A program made the position numbers and the translations under genes. This document shows positions 27,527 through 37,241 of a stretch of DNA of 64,000 bases, piece after piece. Every line of letters begins with the position of its first letter. Positions within the stretch are counted from its first letter, which is position 1. The stretch is from Corynebacterium silvaticum (GTDB lineage Bacteria > Actinomycetota > Actinomycetes > Mycobacteriales > Mycobacteriaceae): assembly GCF_004382825.2 (NCBI RefSeq), contig NZ_SDQO02000005.1, forward strand, positions 1 to 64,000. Reading direction: 5' to 3'. The notes beneath the pieces were generated by a model that ran no database searches, was not told the DNA's origin, and was given only the letters and a program-made list of their open reading frames with translations.

Positions 27527-28267
27527 ATGGCAACCACTCCAGCTGGCAAACGGATCATGCTGCTAGGCGTATACGGAATGGAAGCTGTGGAAGTGGGAGG
27601 TGCGCTTCTTAAAAACGCGAATAGGGGCGGCCAGTCGAGCGCCGCAATTATGTTGTGCGGTGAGGAGATGCGCCCAGGGGTCACCGCGGCGTGCGAAAAA
27701 CTTAAAATTTCGGTTGAGTATCTTGGCTTTGTACTGGGCGAAATACAAAATGACGTGGCCCATAATGCTGAGATCGTTAAGGCGATACGAGCAGCGGCTC
27801 CTGAGGTGTTGATTACGCAGGATCCCGAGCACTCCGTCGAGGATTTTGATCCGGATCGTCGTGAAGCAATGAACTTGATTTTGGACTCGATTGCGCTGTC
27901 AGCTCGCCAATGGCGGATCGAACTCGGTGATCCCGTGGCGCTGCCTGAGGTCTATTTTATGAGTCCTGATTCACCCAGCACCATCGTGTCCATTTCAGAT
28001 GTGTGGGAGGAAAAACAGGGAGCGCTCGACCTTTTAGAATCGCAGCTGGAATTCTCTGCGCAGCACTATGATCACTACCACGGTTCGGAAACCATGGAAA
28101 AAATTGTTCCTGGCTGGGCCACGATGGATAACCTTGAGCGGGGCAAGAAATCCCTGCGCGAGTTCAATAGTGCCCTTTACTTGAACAACGGTTCTTTGGG
28201 TCATGGTCACTTTGCGTTTGCCGAGGCATATCGCAAGGTAGGCATGTTCCACGTCGATCACCTATAG
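27527..28267 (+). CDS. PIG-L (LmbE) family protein lacking the N-terminal zinc motif
   Basis: 246 residues. The Rossmann-like LmbE fold shows IMLLGVYGMEAVEVGGALL where deacetylases have AHPDD, and ITQDPEHSVEDFDPDRREAMNLIL where they have the second metal/His motif; the fold end has FHVDHL. The first zinc ligand motif is missing, so ordinary N-deacetylase activity is doubtful. It starts the peptide-type ABC operon and is probably co-transcribed; related corynebacterial clusters pair a PIG-L protein with this transporter class. The role may be in uptake or processing of the transported compound (inference). Confidence 0.75.
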   Translation: MATTPAGKRIMLLGVYGMEAVEVGGALLKNANRGGQSSAAIMLCGEEMRPGVTAACEKLKISVEYLGFVLGEIQNDVAHNAEIVKAIRAAAPEVLITQDPEHSVEDFDPDRREAMNLILDSIALSARQWRIELGDPVALPEVYFMSPDSPSTIVSISDVWEEKQGALDLLESQLEFSAQHYDHYHGSETMEKIVPGWATMDNLERGKKSLREFNSALYLNNGSLGHGHFAFAEAYRKVGMFHVDHL

Positions 28268-28331
28268 CGCATGCAGATCGCCCAGTCCCTGCGCCCACAC
28301 CGCCATTCGCGAGCCTGAAAAGCCACCGTCG

Positions 28332-29294
28332 ATGCATCGAAATCGAAGCGCATACTTCTACGCACTCGTGTTTATCGCGTTGCTCATCGTGAATTTTGCC
28401 CTGCCCCGGTTCATGCCCGGCTCTCCGCTCAAGCACGTCGCGGGTGATGCCGTGGGCGAATTAACCGCAGCAGACCGGATGAACCTGCTATCGGCATACG
28501 GGCTGGATAAACCGTTGTGGCAACAGTTTTTCCTCTACATCCGCGATTTTTTCACGCTCAATTGGGGAACGTCTTTTGCCAAAAAAGAGTCCATAACCGC
28601 GATCCTGTTACGTGCGGCACCGTGGACACTGCTTCTAGCCAGCGCAAACTTGCTTCTCTCCACCTTCATCGGTGCGCGGCTGGAACGTCGTTCCGCGCTC
28701 AAGAGAGGCGAGGGGAAAGACCGTCGCTATGTTGTCGGGGCAGCTTTGATGAGCTCGATTCCTATTTTCTGGGTATGTATTGTGCTGCTTTCGCTGTTTG
28801 CTGCTAAGTGGCGCCTGTTCCCGCTAGGAGGGGCAGTAGACCTGTGGCACAAACACTCGGGAATCGCATGGGTCGTGGATGTTGCCCACCACCTAACCCT
28901 CCCACTCCTAGCGATGGTGTTTGGCACGATTGCCACGTACTTCATTGCAATGCGCCAGGGAACATTGCGCGTTATCAACAACAGCTATGTTGAACTTGCG
29001 CGGTTACGCAATATCAGCGAGGACCGCGTGCGTCGGTGGTATATCACGCGCAATGTTTTAACCCAGGTATTTACTATCTTCATGATCGACGTGGGCTATC
29101 TCTTTTCCGGCTCTCTTGTTGTGGAGTCGGTCTTCTCTTATCCCGGTCTCGGCCAGGTTATGACTGAGGCAGTGTTCAACCGGGACTATCCGCTCATACA
29201 GTCGAGTTTTCTTGCAATCTCGCTTTTGGTGTTGGCCAGCAGCTACCTATCGGATCGTTTGTACTACCGAGTCAACATCGGGGCGGAGGTATAA
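28332..29294 (+). CDS. Peptide/nickel-type ABC permease, first subunit (DppB-like)
   Basis: 320-residue membrane protein with the N-terminal helix, FMPGSPL and later MNLLSAYGLDKPLWQQFFLYIRDFF of the OppB/DppB family, and five further helices. The coupling EAA-loop region is ELARLRNISEDRVRRWYITRN. Complete by length. Second gene of the operon; pairs with the permease at 29297, two bases after its stop. Confidence 0.9.
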   Translation: MHRNRSAYFYALVFIALLIVNFALPRFMPGSPLKHVAGDAVGELTAADRMNLLSAYGLDKPLWQQFFLYIRDFFTLNWGTSFAKKESITAILLRAAPWTLLLASANLLLSTFIGARLERRSALKRGEGKDRRYVVGAALMSSIPIFWVCIVLLSLFAAKWRLFPLGGAVDLWHKHSGIAWVVDVAHHLTLPLLAMVFGTIATYFIAMRQGTLRVINNSYVELARLRNISEDRVRRWYITRNVLTQVFTIFMIDVGYLFSGSLVVESVFSYPGLGQVMTEAVFNRDYPLIQSSFLAISLLVLASSYLSDRLYYRVNIGAEV

Positions 29295-29296
29295 CC

Positions 29297-30117
29297 ATGA
29301 AATTTCTCAGATCTTGGTGGCCCCTCGTTATTATTGCGATTCTTGTAATCGTTGCGATCTTCGCGCCAGCCCTTGCGCCTTATGACCCCTCCGCGCAGCA
29401 AGGCCGCCCTTTTAGCGCACCGAGTGCCAAGCACTGGCTCGGCTTGAACCACCTGGGAGAAGACATCCTGTCGGAGTTGATTATGGGAACCCGGCACTCA
29501 CTAGCCATTGCGACTGTGGCTAGTTTGATCACGCTCACGACCGCTTTTGTAGGAGGGGCGATTGCGGGTCTTCGCGGAGGCGCTACTGATTTTGCGATCA
29601 TGCGAGTAGCTGAGTTCTTCATGGCTGTCCCTGCGCTTCCGGCGATACTGCTCCTTGCCGCGATCATGCAGGGAGGTTTTTGGTCGATGGTCTTTGCCCT
29701 CACAGTCATGAGCTGGCCTTATCTTCTCCGTCTTGTGCGCGGTGAAGTCGTTGACATTAAACGACGCGGATACATCCGAACAATCCGCGCGATGGGGGCA
29801 TCTGACCTCTATATTTTGCGAGTTCACGTTCTACAAGAACTCGCACCCATGCTCGTCTATCGCTATGTCTTGAGGTTTAAGTCGACTATTTTGACAGAAT
29901 CCACGCTCGCTTTTCTGGGAATCGGTGCCCTCACCACCACATCGTGGGGAACAATCCTGCACCACGCCCAAGCCCGACACGCTTTCGCCACTGGTACCTG
30001 GGTTTATTGGGCACTCCCTGCGGTCATGTGCATCATCGCGGTGAGTTTTCACTCATGATGTTGGCCTACAAGATTGAAGAACGCTCAGATGCGAGGTTGT
30101 CTTATGCTATTGCTTGA
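29297..30117 (+). pseudogene. Peptide-type ABC permease, second subunit (DppC-like), C-terminal frameshift
   Basis: The frame from ATG 29297 (KFLRSWWPLVIIAILVIVAIFAPALAPYDPS; GLNHLGEDILSELIMGTRHSL) stops early at 30058 after AVSFHS. One base inserted about 30048-30050 would continue the frame as ALMMLAYKIEERSDARLSYAIA to TGA 30115-30117, overlapping the next ATG (30104) as expected for a coupled operon. EAA loop: IRTIRAMGASDLYILRVHVL. As it stands, about 20 residues of the last membrane segment and tail are lost. It may be nonfunctional. Confidence 0.8.
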
Positions 30118-30754
30118 TGTCAGTAGCCTCTCAGTCACGTATCCGGGAGCGGTAAAACCGGTGGTCAAAGACTTTGACCTCAAGGTAAGAGAAGGCGAGT
30201 TCGTGGGCCTTATGGGAAGCTCCGGAAGCGGAAAAGCAACGATCATTCGCTCAATTTTTGGCAATCTCCCAGCCGGAACGAGCGTCGAGGGGACAATCCT
30301 GTTTTCTGGCACGCCGATGGGAGCGCATCGGTGGTGGCGTGATATTTCGCTTGTTCCTCAGTCTTCAATGTCATCGTTGAATCCGTCGTTTCGCATCGGA
30401 ACCACCATTGAAGAAACCTGCAAAGCAAACAACGTAGATTTTTCGCACCGACGTATTTGCGAGCTTCTCGACGTCGTCGAGCTTGCCCCAAACGTTGCGG
30501 AACAGTTTCCTCACGAACTTTCAGGAGGGATGCGGCAACGCGTCTGCATCGCACTCGCCCTGGCCTGCAACCCCCGGATGGTCGTGCTTGATGAGGCAAC
30601 GACAGGTCTCGACGTGCTGGTGGAAGCACATATCGTGGCTCCCCTGGACAGGCTGAGAAAACATCTGGGATTATCAGCGATCCTCGTTTCTCACGATCCG
30701 CGGATTATGAGTGCTTTGGTGGATTCTGTTGTCTCCCTTGAGGAGGGCCAATGA
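30104..30754 (+). CDS. Peptide-type ABC ATPase (DppD-like) with altered Walker A
   Basis: 216 residues from ATG 30104. Walker A reads GSSGSGKAT: the Ser/Thr after the Lys that binds Mg is Ala. Q-loop LVPQSSMSSL, signature LSGGMRQRV, Walker B MVVLDEATTGLD and H-loop LVSHD are intact. The family usually has K-S/T-T, so this half-site is expected to bind or hydrolyse ATP poorly. It is also short for OppD/DppD (about 320), lacking the C-terminal oligopeptide extension. Overlaps the next ATPase by ATGA. Confidence 0.88.
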   Translation: MLLLDVSSLSVTYPGAVKPVVKDFDLKVREGEFVGLMGSSGSGKATIIRSIFGNLPAGTSVEGTILFSGTPMGAHRWWRDISLVPQSSMSSLNPSFRIGTTIEETCKANNVDFSHRRICELLDVVELAPNVAEQFPHELSGGMRQRVCIALALACNPRMVVLDEATTGLDVLVEAHIVAPLDRLRKHLGLSAILVSHDPRIMSALVDSVVSLEEGQ

Positions 30755-31479
30755 GTACCTGTCCCATCCGTATTGAGCGGATTACCAAGCGCTATGGAAA
30801 GACGATCGGTGTTTCGGACGTGTCTCTCGATTTCCCCACGGGCCATGTTGCGTGCATCGTGGGTGAAAGCGGAAGTGGCAAAACAACTCTGATCAACGTC
30901 TTGTTGGGCCTGATAAAGCCCACCGCAGGGCGCGTCTTTCCTGCACAACAGGCTGCGCTTGTTCTGCAGGACTCTTATACGTCTTTAAGCCCTCTGCTCA
31001 CCATAGAGCAGAGCATGGCGGAACCGTTCAAGCTTGCGAAAAAACGCATCGACGCTCGCCGTATCGACTCGGTTTTTTCTCGCCTAGGCCTGGATTTTTC
31101 AGCTTTAGCGCAGCGTCGGCCCCACGAGTTATCAGGAGGACAACTACAACGGATCAACATCGCACGCGCCGTTCTTATGCAACCAGATCTCATCGTGATG
31201 GACGAGCCAACATCGATGGTGGACCCCATAAACACCCAAAGAATCGGCGAAATAATTGCGGAGATGAAGCACGACGCTGCGGTTGTGGTGGTCACGCATG
31301 ACCTTGCCTTTGCACAAGGGATAGCAGATTCAACCGTTGTGATGCGTCAGGGGAAGATGATCGAACACATCACGGACAACAACGATTTAACAACTAGTCA
31401 ACTACCGTACGTTCGGGAGATGGATTGTGCGGCGAATGATCTTGCCGCCTATGTGCGTCACCTCAATATGTCCAGGTAG
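30751..31479 (+). CDS. Peptide-type ABC ATPase, second subunit (DppF-like)
   Basis: 242 residues. Walker A GESGSGKTT is normal. Signature LSGGQLQRINIARA, Walker B LIVMDEPTSMVD, H-loop VVTHD. The Mg site is intact, unlike its partner. ATGA overlap with the upstream gene indicates coupled translation. Confidence 0.92.
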   Translation: MSTCPIRIERITKRYGKTIGVSDVSLDFPTGHVACIVGESGSGKTTLINVLLGLIKPTAGRVFPAQQAALVLQDSYTSLSPLLTIEQSMAEPFKLAKKRIDARRIDSVFSRLGLDFSALAQRRPHELSGGQLQRINIARAVLMQPDLIVMDEPTSMVDPINTQRIGEIIAEMKHDAAVVVVTHDLAFAQGIADSTVVMRQGKMIEHITDNNDLTTSQLPYVREMDCAANDLAAYVRHLNMSR

Positions 31480-31503
31480 TGGGCATTTTTGAAAGGAAAA
31501 TTT

Positions 31504-33115
31504 ATGCGGAGAGTCTTCTCCCTTCTATGTGCGGCAGTGATGGCTTTGAGCTTCGCCGCTTTGTACTACTCAAGGGGCTTCACCCTCGACCAACACAGCG
31601 TCGGGGCATAAGGTCGCAAGCGCGGTGATCCCTATTCACCGAGATGAAAACTCGCTTAATCCCTACAGCTATGTCACGGGAAACCCCGGGCTTACCGCCC
31701 TGCGTCTAGTGTATGACGCGCTCTTTAGCGTGGATAAGGATGCACAAGTTCAGCCGCACCTAGCAAAGTCATATGAAGTCAATGGTGACTACACCAAGTA
31801 CACCATCGAGGTCCGCGATAAAGTGCGCTGGCATGACGGGAAGAAACTAACGCCTGAAGACGTAGCCGTAGCATTCACCTTCAACTATGCCAAAGGCAGC
31901 GACAGAGCTCGCTGGAAGAACATTGCGAACCGGATTTCCTCCATGGATGTCGACGGAAACCACGTGACCTTCACCCTGGCCGACTCAAATCCTTACTTTG
32001 TTGAGGAAGTACTGACGGATATGCCGATCATTGCCAAGCATGTCTTTGAAGACAAAAAGGCTAATGAAGTCACCGAACATGTGGGCACTGGCATCTACTC
32101 ACTGACCGAATACGTCCCAGGGCAGAAGTACGTGCTTACCGCTAATGACGAATTCTTCCTAGGGAAACCCGCAATCGGCACGCTGAATATGCCGATCATC
32201 ACCGATTCCGCCGCCATCCACCAGGGTCTAAAATCGGGAGAATATTTGACAGCATTCTCCGCCCTAGCGCCAGAGCTCGCCGAAACTTTTGAGAAAGAGA
32301 AAAGCCTCAAAGTAACCAGCGGGCCAGGGTTTGGAAATGACATGATCTACATGAATACAAGCGTGGGGCCTTTTAAAGACGTGGAATTCCGCCAGACCAT
32401 CAGCCTTGCCATAGACGAGGACGCGCTCATCGAGCGGGTCTATCTGGGGCATGCCGACCATCCCACCGCGGGCTTTTACTCACCACATTCGCCGTGGGCA
32501 GATACGTCGCTCAAATATGAGTTTGATACCGCCAAGGCAGAAAAAATGCTCGACAAACTTGGATATAAGCGTGAGGGCGATTTCCGCACAAACAAAGACG
32601 GCAAGCCCTTTAACATCGAGCTTCTTTCTTCAGAATCTGCCTTGCGGCTCGCCGCAGCACAAACCATTGCGCAGCAACTGGCAAAAATTGGTCTCGATGT
32701 CCGCGTAAAATCCATGGACTCAGACACCCTTGACGAGCATGTATGGCCTGGCTTTGACGTCTCCCAAGAGCCTAACTACCAAATGACGATCTTTGGGTGG
32801 TCGGGGCCAACGCAATTGAGAGCATCGACGATCGTCCAGATGGGTGCATCAGACCCAACGCTGGGAGACTTTAACCTTGGCAAGTATAAGAATCCCACGT
32901 TTGACCAACGTGCTGATGCTTACGTGAAGTCCGGGTCAAAAGAAGAAAAGGAAAGCCTGGTCAAGGAACTAGAGAAGATATACGCAGAGACCATCATTGC
33001 GCGGCCTTATGCTTACGGACAACTGATTACCGTGCATAATACCACTATTTATGATGGCTTTGTCTTCCAAAAAGGTGAAGGCATTATCAACGTTTCCTCG
33101 TTCTTAGAGAAGTAA
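31504..33115 (+). pseudogene. Peptide-binding lipoprotein of ABC system, frameshifted in signal peptide
   Basis: ATG 31504 opens a signal peptide (MRRVFSLLCAAVMALSFAA), but the frame then reads through to a stop. One extra T in TTT at 31560-31562 is responsible. Removing it gives the lipobox cysteine followed by TTQGASPSTNTASG and the rest of a complete SBP_bac_5 protein (VIPIHRDENSLNPYSYV, DALFSVDKDAQVQPHLAKSYEV, up to FLEK at 33115). The mature part is open from GTG 31625, but as written it has no export signal, so no functional binding protein is expected unless the indel is a sequencing error. Confidence 0.85.
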
Positions 33116-33143
33116 TCACACCCCTGATAGGCCTAAGAATCAG

Positions 33144-33183
33144 AGAAAGCCGGTGCTCCTTAACAAGAGCATCGGCTTTCTTG
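33144..33183 (+). terminator. Terminator of ABC operon
   Basis: GAAAGCCGGTGCTC pairs with GAGCATCGGCTTTC (one G-T) around CTTAACAA, then TT. Short tail. Confidence 0.65.
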
Positions 33184-33221
33184 CTCAAACCGCGTGATAT
33201 TGAGGGGCCGGTAGGAAGAAA

Positions 33222-33300
33222 TTGTCGTTTTTGAGAACGCTAGAATTTGCCTCCTGGGTTTTTCAGCGCTTGTAGCTGCTAGCGTTCTCAAAAACGACAA
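33222..33300. repeat. Inverted-repeat element, copy 1 (inverted relative to copies 2 and 3)
   Basis: 79 bp; 21-bp perfect terminal inverted repeats based on TGTCGTTTTTGAGAACGC (33222-33242 and 33280-33300) around about 37 bases. Read on the minus strand, the interior contains AAAAACCCAGGAGGC, similar to the interiors of the copies at 55168 and 58364. It lies between the convergent ABC operon and bioB and could fold as a bidirectional hairpin. Confidence 0.85.
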
Positions 33301-33310
33301 AGTGAGGGCG

Positions 33311-34318
33311 CTATCCGTTCACAGTACGATTGTCATGATCCAGCGCCACATCAAACCCCAGCTTCTTGACCAGCGCCAAGTCGCTGGCAATGGTAGAGCC
33401 AGTGGTGGTGGTGAGCATGTCTCCGCTGATGGCTGAGTTGGCGCCGGAGGTAAAGCAGGCTTCGCCGTGATCGCCAAGTAATTCGCGTCCGCCGGCGAGC
33501 CGGATTGCGGCGTCAGGGCAGAGGAACCGGAAGATTGCTACTGCGCGGCGTACTTCTTCTGGTGTCACGGGAACCATCCCTTGGAGCGGGGTTCCTTCGA
33601 TGGCTACCAGGACGTTGACGGGTATGGATTTTACGCCGAGTTCTCGGGCAGAGATGACCATATCGATGCGGTCTTCAAAGGTCTCGCCTAAGCCTAGAAT
33701 GCCGCCGGAGCAGAGACTCATCCCGGCGCGCTTGGCGGCTTCTAGCGTCTCTATTTTGTCTTCAAAGGTGTGGGATGTGCAGATGTTGGGGAAGTTGTTG
33801 CGTGATGTTTCTAGGTTGCAGTGAACGCGGCTTACACCTGCGTTATGCAGCAAGGTGAATTGTTCTTCGGTGAGAAGTCCTGCGGAAATGTAGACTTCGA
33901 TGCCTATTTCTGTGCGGATTCGACGCACGCCTTCGCAGATATGCTCTACTTCATCGCGTCGTAATTTCCGACCTGATGTGACGATGGAGAAGCGGAGTAC
34001 TCCCTTTTCTTTGTTTTCTTTGGCCTGTGCAAGCAGCTCGTCGACGGTGATGAGCGGGTATTTGTCTATTTCAATGTTGGGAAAGCGGATGCTTTGGGCG
34101 CAGAAGGTGCAATTTTCTGGGCATCGTCCGCTTTTGGCGTTGATGATGGAACACATGTCAAAGCCGTTGCCGCAGAAGTGTTGGCGGATGTCATCGGCGG
34201 CTTGGGCGAGCTCATCGAGGGGTGCGTCGAGAAGCGCGAGGGTGGTGTCGCGGTCGATGATTTCACCTGCGAGTACGCGTTCTTTTAAGTTTTGAACATC
34301 GTTCAATGTGGTGGTCAT
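33311..34318 (-). CDS. bioB: Biotin synthase
   Basis: 335-residue radical-SAM enzyme that inserts sulphur into dethiobiotin. The 4Fe-4S motif C-x3-C-x2-C is in GRCPENCTFCAQS, followed by VTSGRKLRRDEVEHI and the GxxE-like GGILGLGETFEDRIDM. The 2Fe-2S ligand region (VHCNLETSRNNFP; RLAGGRE) is present. Length is normal. Other biotin genes are not in the window. Confidence 0.96.
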   Translation of the reverse strand: MTTTLNDVQNLKERVLAGEIIDRDTTLALLDAPLDELAQAADDIRQHFCGNGFDMCSIINAKSGRCPENCTFCAQSIRFPNIEIDKYPLITVDELLAQAKENKEKGVLRFSIVTSGRKLRRDEVEHICEGVRRIRTEIGIEVYISAGLLTEEQFTLLHNAGVSRVHCNLETSRNNFPNICTSHTFEDKIETLEAAKRAGMSLCSGGILGLGETFEDRIDMVISARELGVKSIPVNVLVAIEGTPLQGMVPVTPEEVRRAVAIFRFLCPDAAIRLAGGRELLGDHGEACFTSGANSAISGDMLTTTTGSTIASDLALVKKLGFDVALDHDNRTVNG

Positions 34319-34413
34319 GAATGTGATTTAACCACTGTTGGCTGCGCTTGGTAGGGCAAATTGATTGTGGCATATAGCGCTTTGGGTGCCCTTGCTACCG
34401 TTAGGATGGAAGC

Positions 34414-34989
34414 ATGACACACGCACAATTAGCCCTTTCCCCGCGCCTCATCAATGCGATAAACGTCGCGGCGATGGCCCACAGGAATCAGTACCGCAAA
34501 GGAACTGCTATTCCGTACGTTTCTCATGTTTTCGCGGTGATGAATATCGCCAGCGCCATGACGGACGATGAGGACATCCTTATAGCTTGCTTGCTTCACG
34601 ACGTCCTCGAAGATGCGCCGGACGAGTTCTCGGAAGGACAGATCGAGGAGACTTTTGGCCCACGAGTCTTGGAAATTGTGGGGGAGGTGACCAAGGATGA
34701 GTCGCTGTCTTCCTGGCAGGAGCGTAGCGACGCCTACCTGCAGCATCTTCGCTCCGCTTCCGAGGCGGCTCTATGCGTATGTGCTGCGGATAAGTCTCAT
34801 AACCTTGCCTCCATACTGCACGATTATGATGCGTTAGGGGATGTGCTGTGGGAGCGCTTTAATGCAGGGAAAGAACGTCAGCAATGGTGGTATGCAAGTG
34901 TGTATGGTGTGCTTGCTGATCGCTTAGGGGAAGATAATCCTGTGCTGCGGCAGATGGGGATTATGGTGGAAAAGCTCGGAGCTTTATAG
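34414..34989 (+). CDS. HD-domain hydrolase, MESH1/SpoT-type
   Basis: 191 residues from ATG 34414, six bases after TAGGAT (34402-34407; likely leaderless). HD motif: PYVSHVFAVMNIA, CLLHDVLEDAPDEFSEGQIEETFG (HD and ED metal ligands) and KSHNLASIL. It matches the stand-alone (p)ppGpp hydrolase-like HD domain (MESH1/small alarmone hydrolase); no synthetase domain. Substrate assignment is inference. Its stop overlaps the end of ltbR by six bases. Confidence 0.75.
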   Translation: MTHAQLALSPRLINAINVAAMAHRNQYRKGTAIPYVSHVFAVMNIASAMTDDEDILIACLLHDVLEDAPDEFSEGQIEETFGPRVLEIVGEVTKDESLSSWQERSDAYLQHLRSASEAALCVCAADKSHNLASILHDYDALGDVLWERFNAGKERQQWWYASVYGVLADRLGEDNPVLRQMGIMVEKLGAL

Positions 34990-35709
34990 AGATTCTGATA
35001 GTCGTTGGGCCGCGAGAACAAGGTCGCGCGCCCAGAGCGTTGATGGTGCGGGGCGTAGTCGCTCGGTGGGGCCGGAAATGGATAGCGCCGCGATAAACAG
35101 GCCTTCGCTATCAAAGACTGGGGCGGAGATGCTGGCCAGGCCAACTTCGCGTTCGCTAATCGACTCGGCCCAGCCGTTGCTGCGGGCTTCTTCGAGGTCT
35201 TCTGCGGTAAATTGCGCTCCCGCGTCTAGCATGGCCTCGCGTAGTGTGGGGGAGGAATAAGCGAGGAAGACTTTCGCTGCGGAACCCGCGGTCAGGGGGA
35301 GTCGTGTTCCTACCGGGACGGTGTTTTGGAGTCCGATAGCGGGTTCTTGCGCAGCAATGCACACGCGGGTTGCTCCAGCGAGTTGGTAGAGCTGTACCGA
35401 TTCGCCTGTGACGTTCATGAGGTGCGCCATGATGGGGGCGGCGACGTCGATAAGCTTGGTGGAGCTTCCTGCCCCAAGGGAAGTGAGCACGGCGCCGATT
35501 GTCCATTTTCCGTCGGAAGTGCGCGTGAGGATATTGTGCGTTTCCAGTGCTGTGGCTAAACGGTGAGCGGTGGCTCGGGGTAGATCGGTGGCCTCGCATA
35601 GCTCTGTTAGAGAGAGGGGGCGCTCCGCAACGGTCAGCATTATGGTTACTGCGCGGTCGAGAACCTTAATGCCGCTTGTGGCGGCTGGATCTATGTTAAT
35701 CTTTCCCAT
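34984..35709 (-). CDS. ltbR: IclR-family regulator of leucine genes
   Basis: 241 residues: N-terminal winged helix (VLDRAVTIMLTVAERPLSLTELCEATDLPRATAHRLATALE) and C-terminal IclR effector domain (SVQLYQLAGATRVCIAAQEP, LPLTAGSAAKVFLAYSS). Divergent from leuCD, exactly where C. glutamicum encodes LtbR, which represses leuB, leuCD and trp genes. Confidence 0.9.
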   Translation of the reverse strand: MGKINIDPAATSGIKVLDRAVTIMLTVAERPLSLTELCEATDLPRATAHRLATALETHNILTRTSDGKWTIGAVLTSLGAGSSTKLIDVAAPIMAHLMNVTGESVQLYQLAGATRVCIAAQEPAIGLQNTVPVGTRLPLTAGSAAKVFLAYSSPTLREAMLDAGAQFTAEDLEEARSNGWAESISEREVGLASISAPVFDSEGLFIAALSISGPTERLRPAPSTLWARDLVLAAQRLSESL

Positions 35710-35786
35710 GACACGATACTAGCATTCCATTTCATGGGATTCATCCTTGAGTATGGAATTGATTATGTAAAGAGGTGATTCGATCC
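35710..35786. promoter_or_regulatory. ltbR-leuC divergent promoter / candidate LtbR operator
   Basis: ATTCCAT (35724-35730) and ATGGAAT (35753-35759) form a spaced perfect inverted repeat, with a further ATGGGAT between them. This is the only clear dyad in the 77-bp divergent gap. The assignment to LtbR is inference from position. Confidence 0.45.
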
Positions 35787-37235
35787 ATGACCAGCCCCGT
35801 GGTATCGAAAGAAGAGAAGTTAACCCTTGCAGAAAAAGTGTGGCGTGACCATGTCATCTCGCGCGGCGAGGGCGACCAACCTGATCTTATCTTCATTGAC
35901 CTGCAACTCCTACACGAGGTCACCTCACCCCAAGCTTTTGACGGCCTACGCATGGCTGGGCGCACAATGCGGCATCCTGAGCTGCACCTTGCCACCGAGG
36001 ACCACAACGTTCCCACGGAAGGCATTGCGGCAGGGTCATTGCTAGAAATCAATGACCTGGTTTCTCGCACACAGGTGGAAACACTGCGTAAGAATTGTGC
36101 GGAATTCGGTGTTCGTCTTCATGCCATGGGGGACGCGCAGCAGGGCATCGTCCACCAGGTGGGGCCTCAGCTGGGGGCGACTCAACCCGGAATGACTATT
36201 GTCTGCGGCGATTCCCACACCTCCACTCACGGCGCTTTTGGTGCTATGGCCTTTGGCATTGGCACTTCAGAGGTGGAGCACGTGATGGCCACCCAAACGC
36301 TTTCCCTCAAACCCTTTAAAACCATGGCGATCAACGTCTCTGGGGAATTGCAGCCTGGGGTTTCTGCCAAGGACCTCATCTTGGCGATCATCGCCAAGAT
36401 TGGGACGGGCGGGGGACAAGGCCACGTTATTGAATATCGCGGTGAGGCCATCGAGAAACTGTCCATGGAAGCACGCATGACAATGTGCAATATGTCCATT
36501 GAGGCCGGCGCGCGCGCAGGCATGATCGCACCCGACCAGATCACTTTTGACTACATCAAAGGTCGAGAGCTTGCCCCACAAGGACAGGACTGGGATCAGG
36601 CGGTGGAGTATTGGAAGACGTTGCCTACAGACGAGGGTGCTGTTTTTGACACCGTGGTGGACATCGACGGCTCGGCAATCACCCCCTTTATCACCTGGGG
36701 AACAAACCCAGGTCAGGGGCTTCCGCTCAGTGAAAACGTCCCGTCGCCTGAAGACTTTGCTGGCGATAGCGAGAAAGCCGCCGCGCACAAAGCGCTGGAT
36801 TATATGGGGCTGACCCCAGGGACACCGTTAAGAGATATTGCGATCGACACAGTATTTCTTGGTTCCTGCACCAATGCGCGTATGGAAGACCTGCGCACAG
36901 CCGCAGAAATTCTTGCTGGTCGCACCATCGCGGATTCGGTACGGATGCTCGTGGTTCCTTCCTCAACCATGATTAAGCAACAGGCAGAAGCAGAAGGACT
37001 AGACAAGATCTTTATCGCTGCCGGTGCTGAGTGGCGCTCAGCAGGGTGCTCCATGTGCCTAGGCATGAACCCGGATCAACTGGCGCCTGGCGAACGCTCT
37101 GCCTCTACTTCTAACCGGAACTTCGAGGGCCGCCAAGGTCCTAAGGGAAGAACGCATCTAGTATCACCAGCAGTCGCAGCAGCAACAGCTATTAAAGGGA
37201 CATTGGCTAGCCCAGCGGACTTGGACGAGGAGTGA
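35787..37235 (+). CDS. leuC: 3-isopropylmalate dehydratase large subunit
   Basis: 482 residues from ATG 35787 ([22 protein letters not shown]), after AGAGG (35771-35775). The frame also opens at GTG 35775. Aconitase family: [14 protein letters not shown], cysteine ligands in LGSCTNAR and [11 protein letters not shown] (4Fe-4S), ending [14 protein letters not shown]. Isomerises 2- to 3-isopropylmalate with LeuD. Confidence 0.96.
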   Translation: MTSPVVSKEEKLTLAEKVWRDHVISRGEGDQPDLIFIDLQLLHEVTSPQAFDGLRMAGRTMRHPELHLATEDHNVPTEGIAAGSLLEINDLVSRTQVETLRKNCAEFGVRLHAMGDAQQGIVHQVGPQLGATQPGMTIVCGDSHTSTHGAFGAMAFGIGTSEVEHVMATQTLSLKPFKTMAINVSGELQPGVSAKDLILAIIAKIGTGGGQGHVIEYRGEAIEKLSMEARMTMCNMSIEAGARAGMIAPDQITFDYIKGRELAPQGQDWDQAVEYWKTLPTDEGAVFDTVVDIDGSAITPFITWGTNPGQGLPLSENVPSPEDFAGDSEKAAAHKALDYMGLTPGTPLRDIAIDTVFLGSCTNARMEDLRTAAEILAGRTIADSVRMLVVPSSTMIKQQAEAEGLDKIFIAAGAEWRSAGCSMCLGMNPDQLAPGERSASTSNRNFEGRQGPKGRTHLVSPAVAAATAIKGTLASPADLDEE

Positions 37236-37241
37236 ACAATT

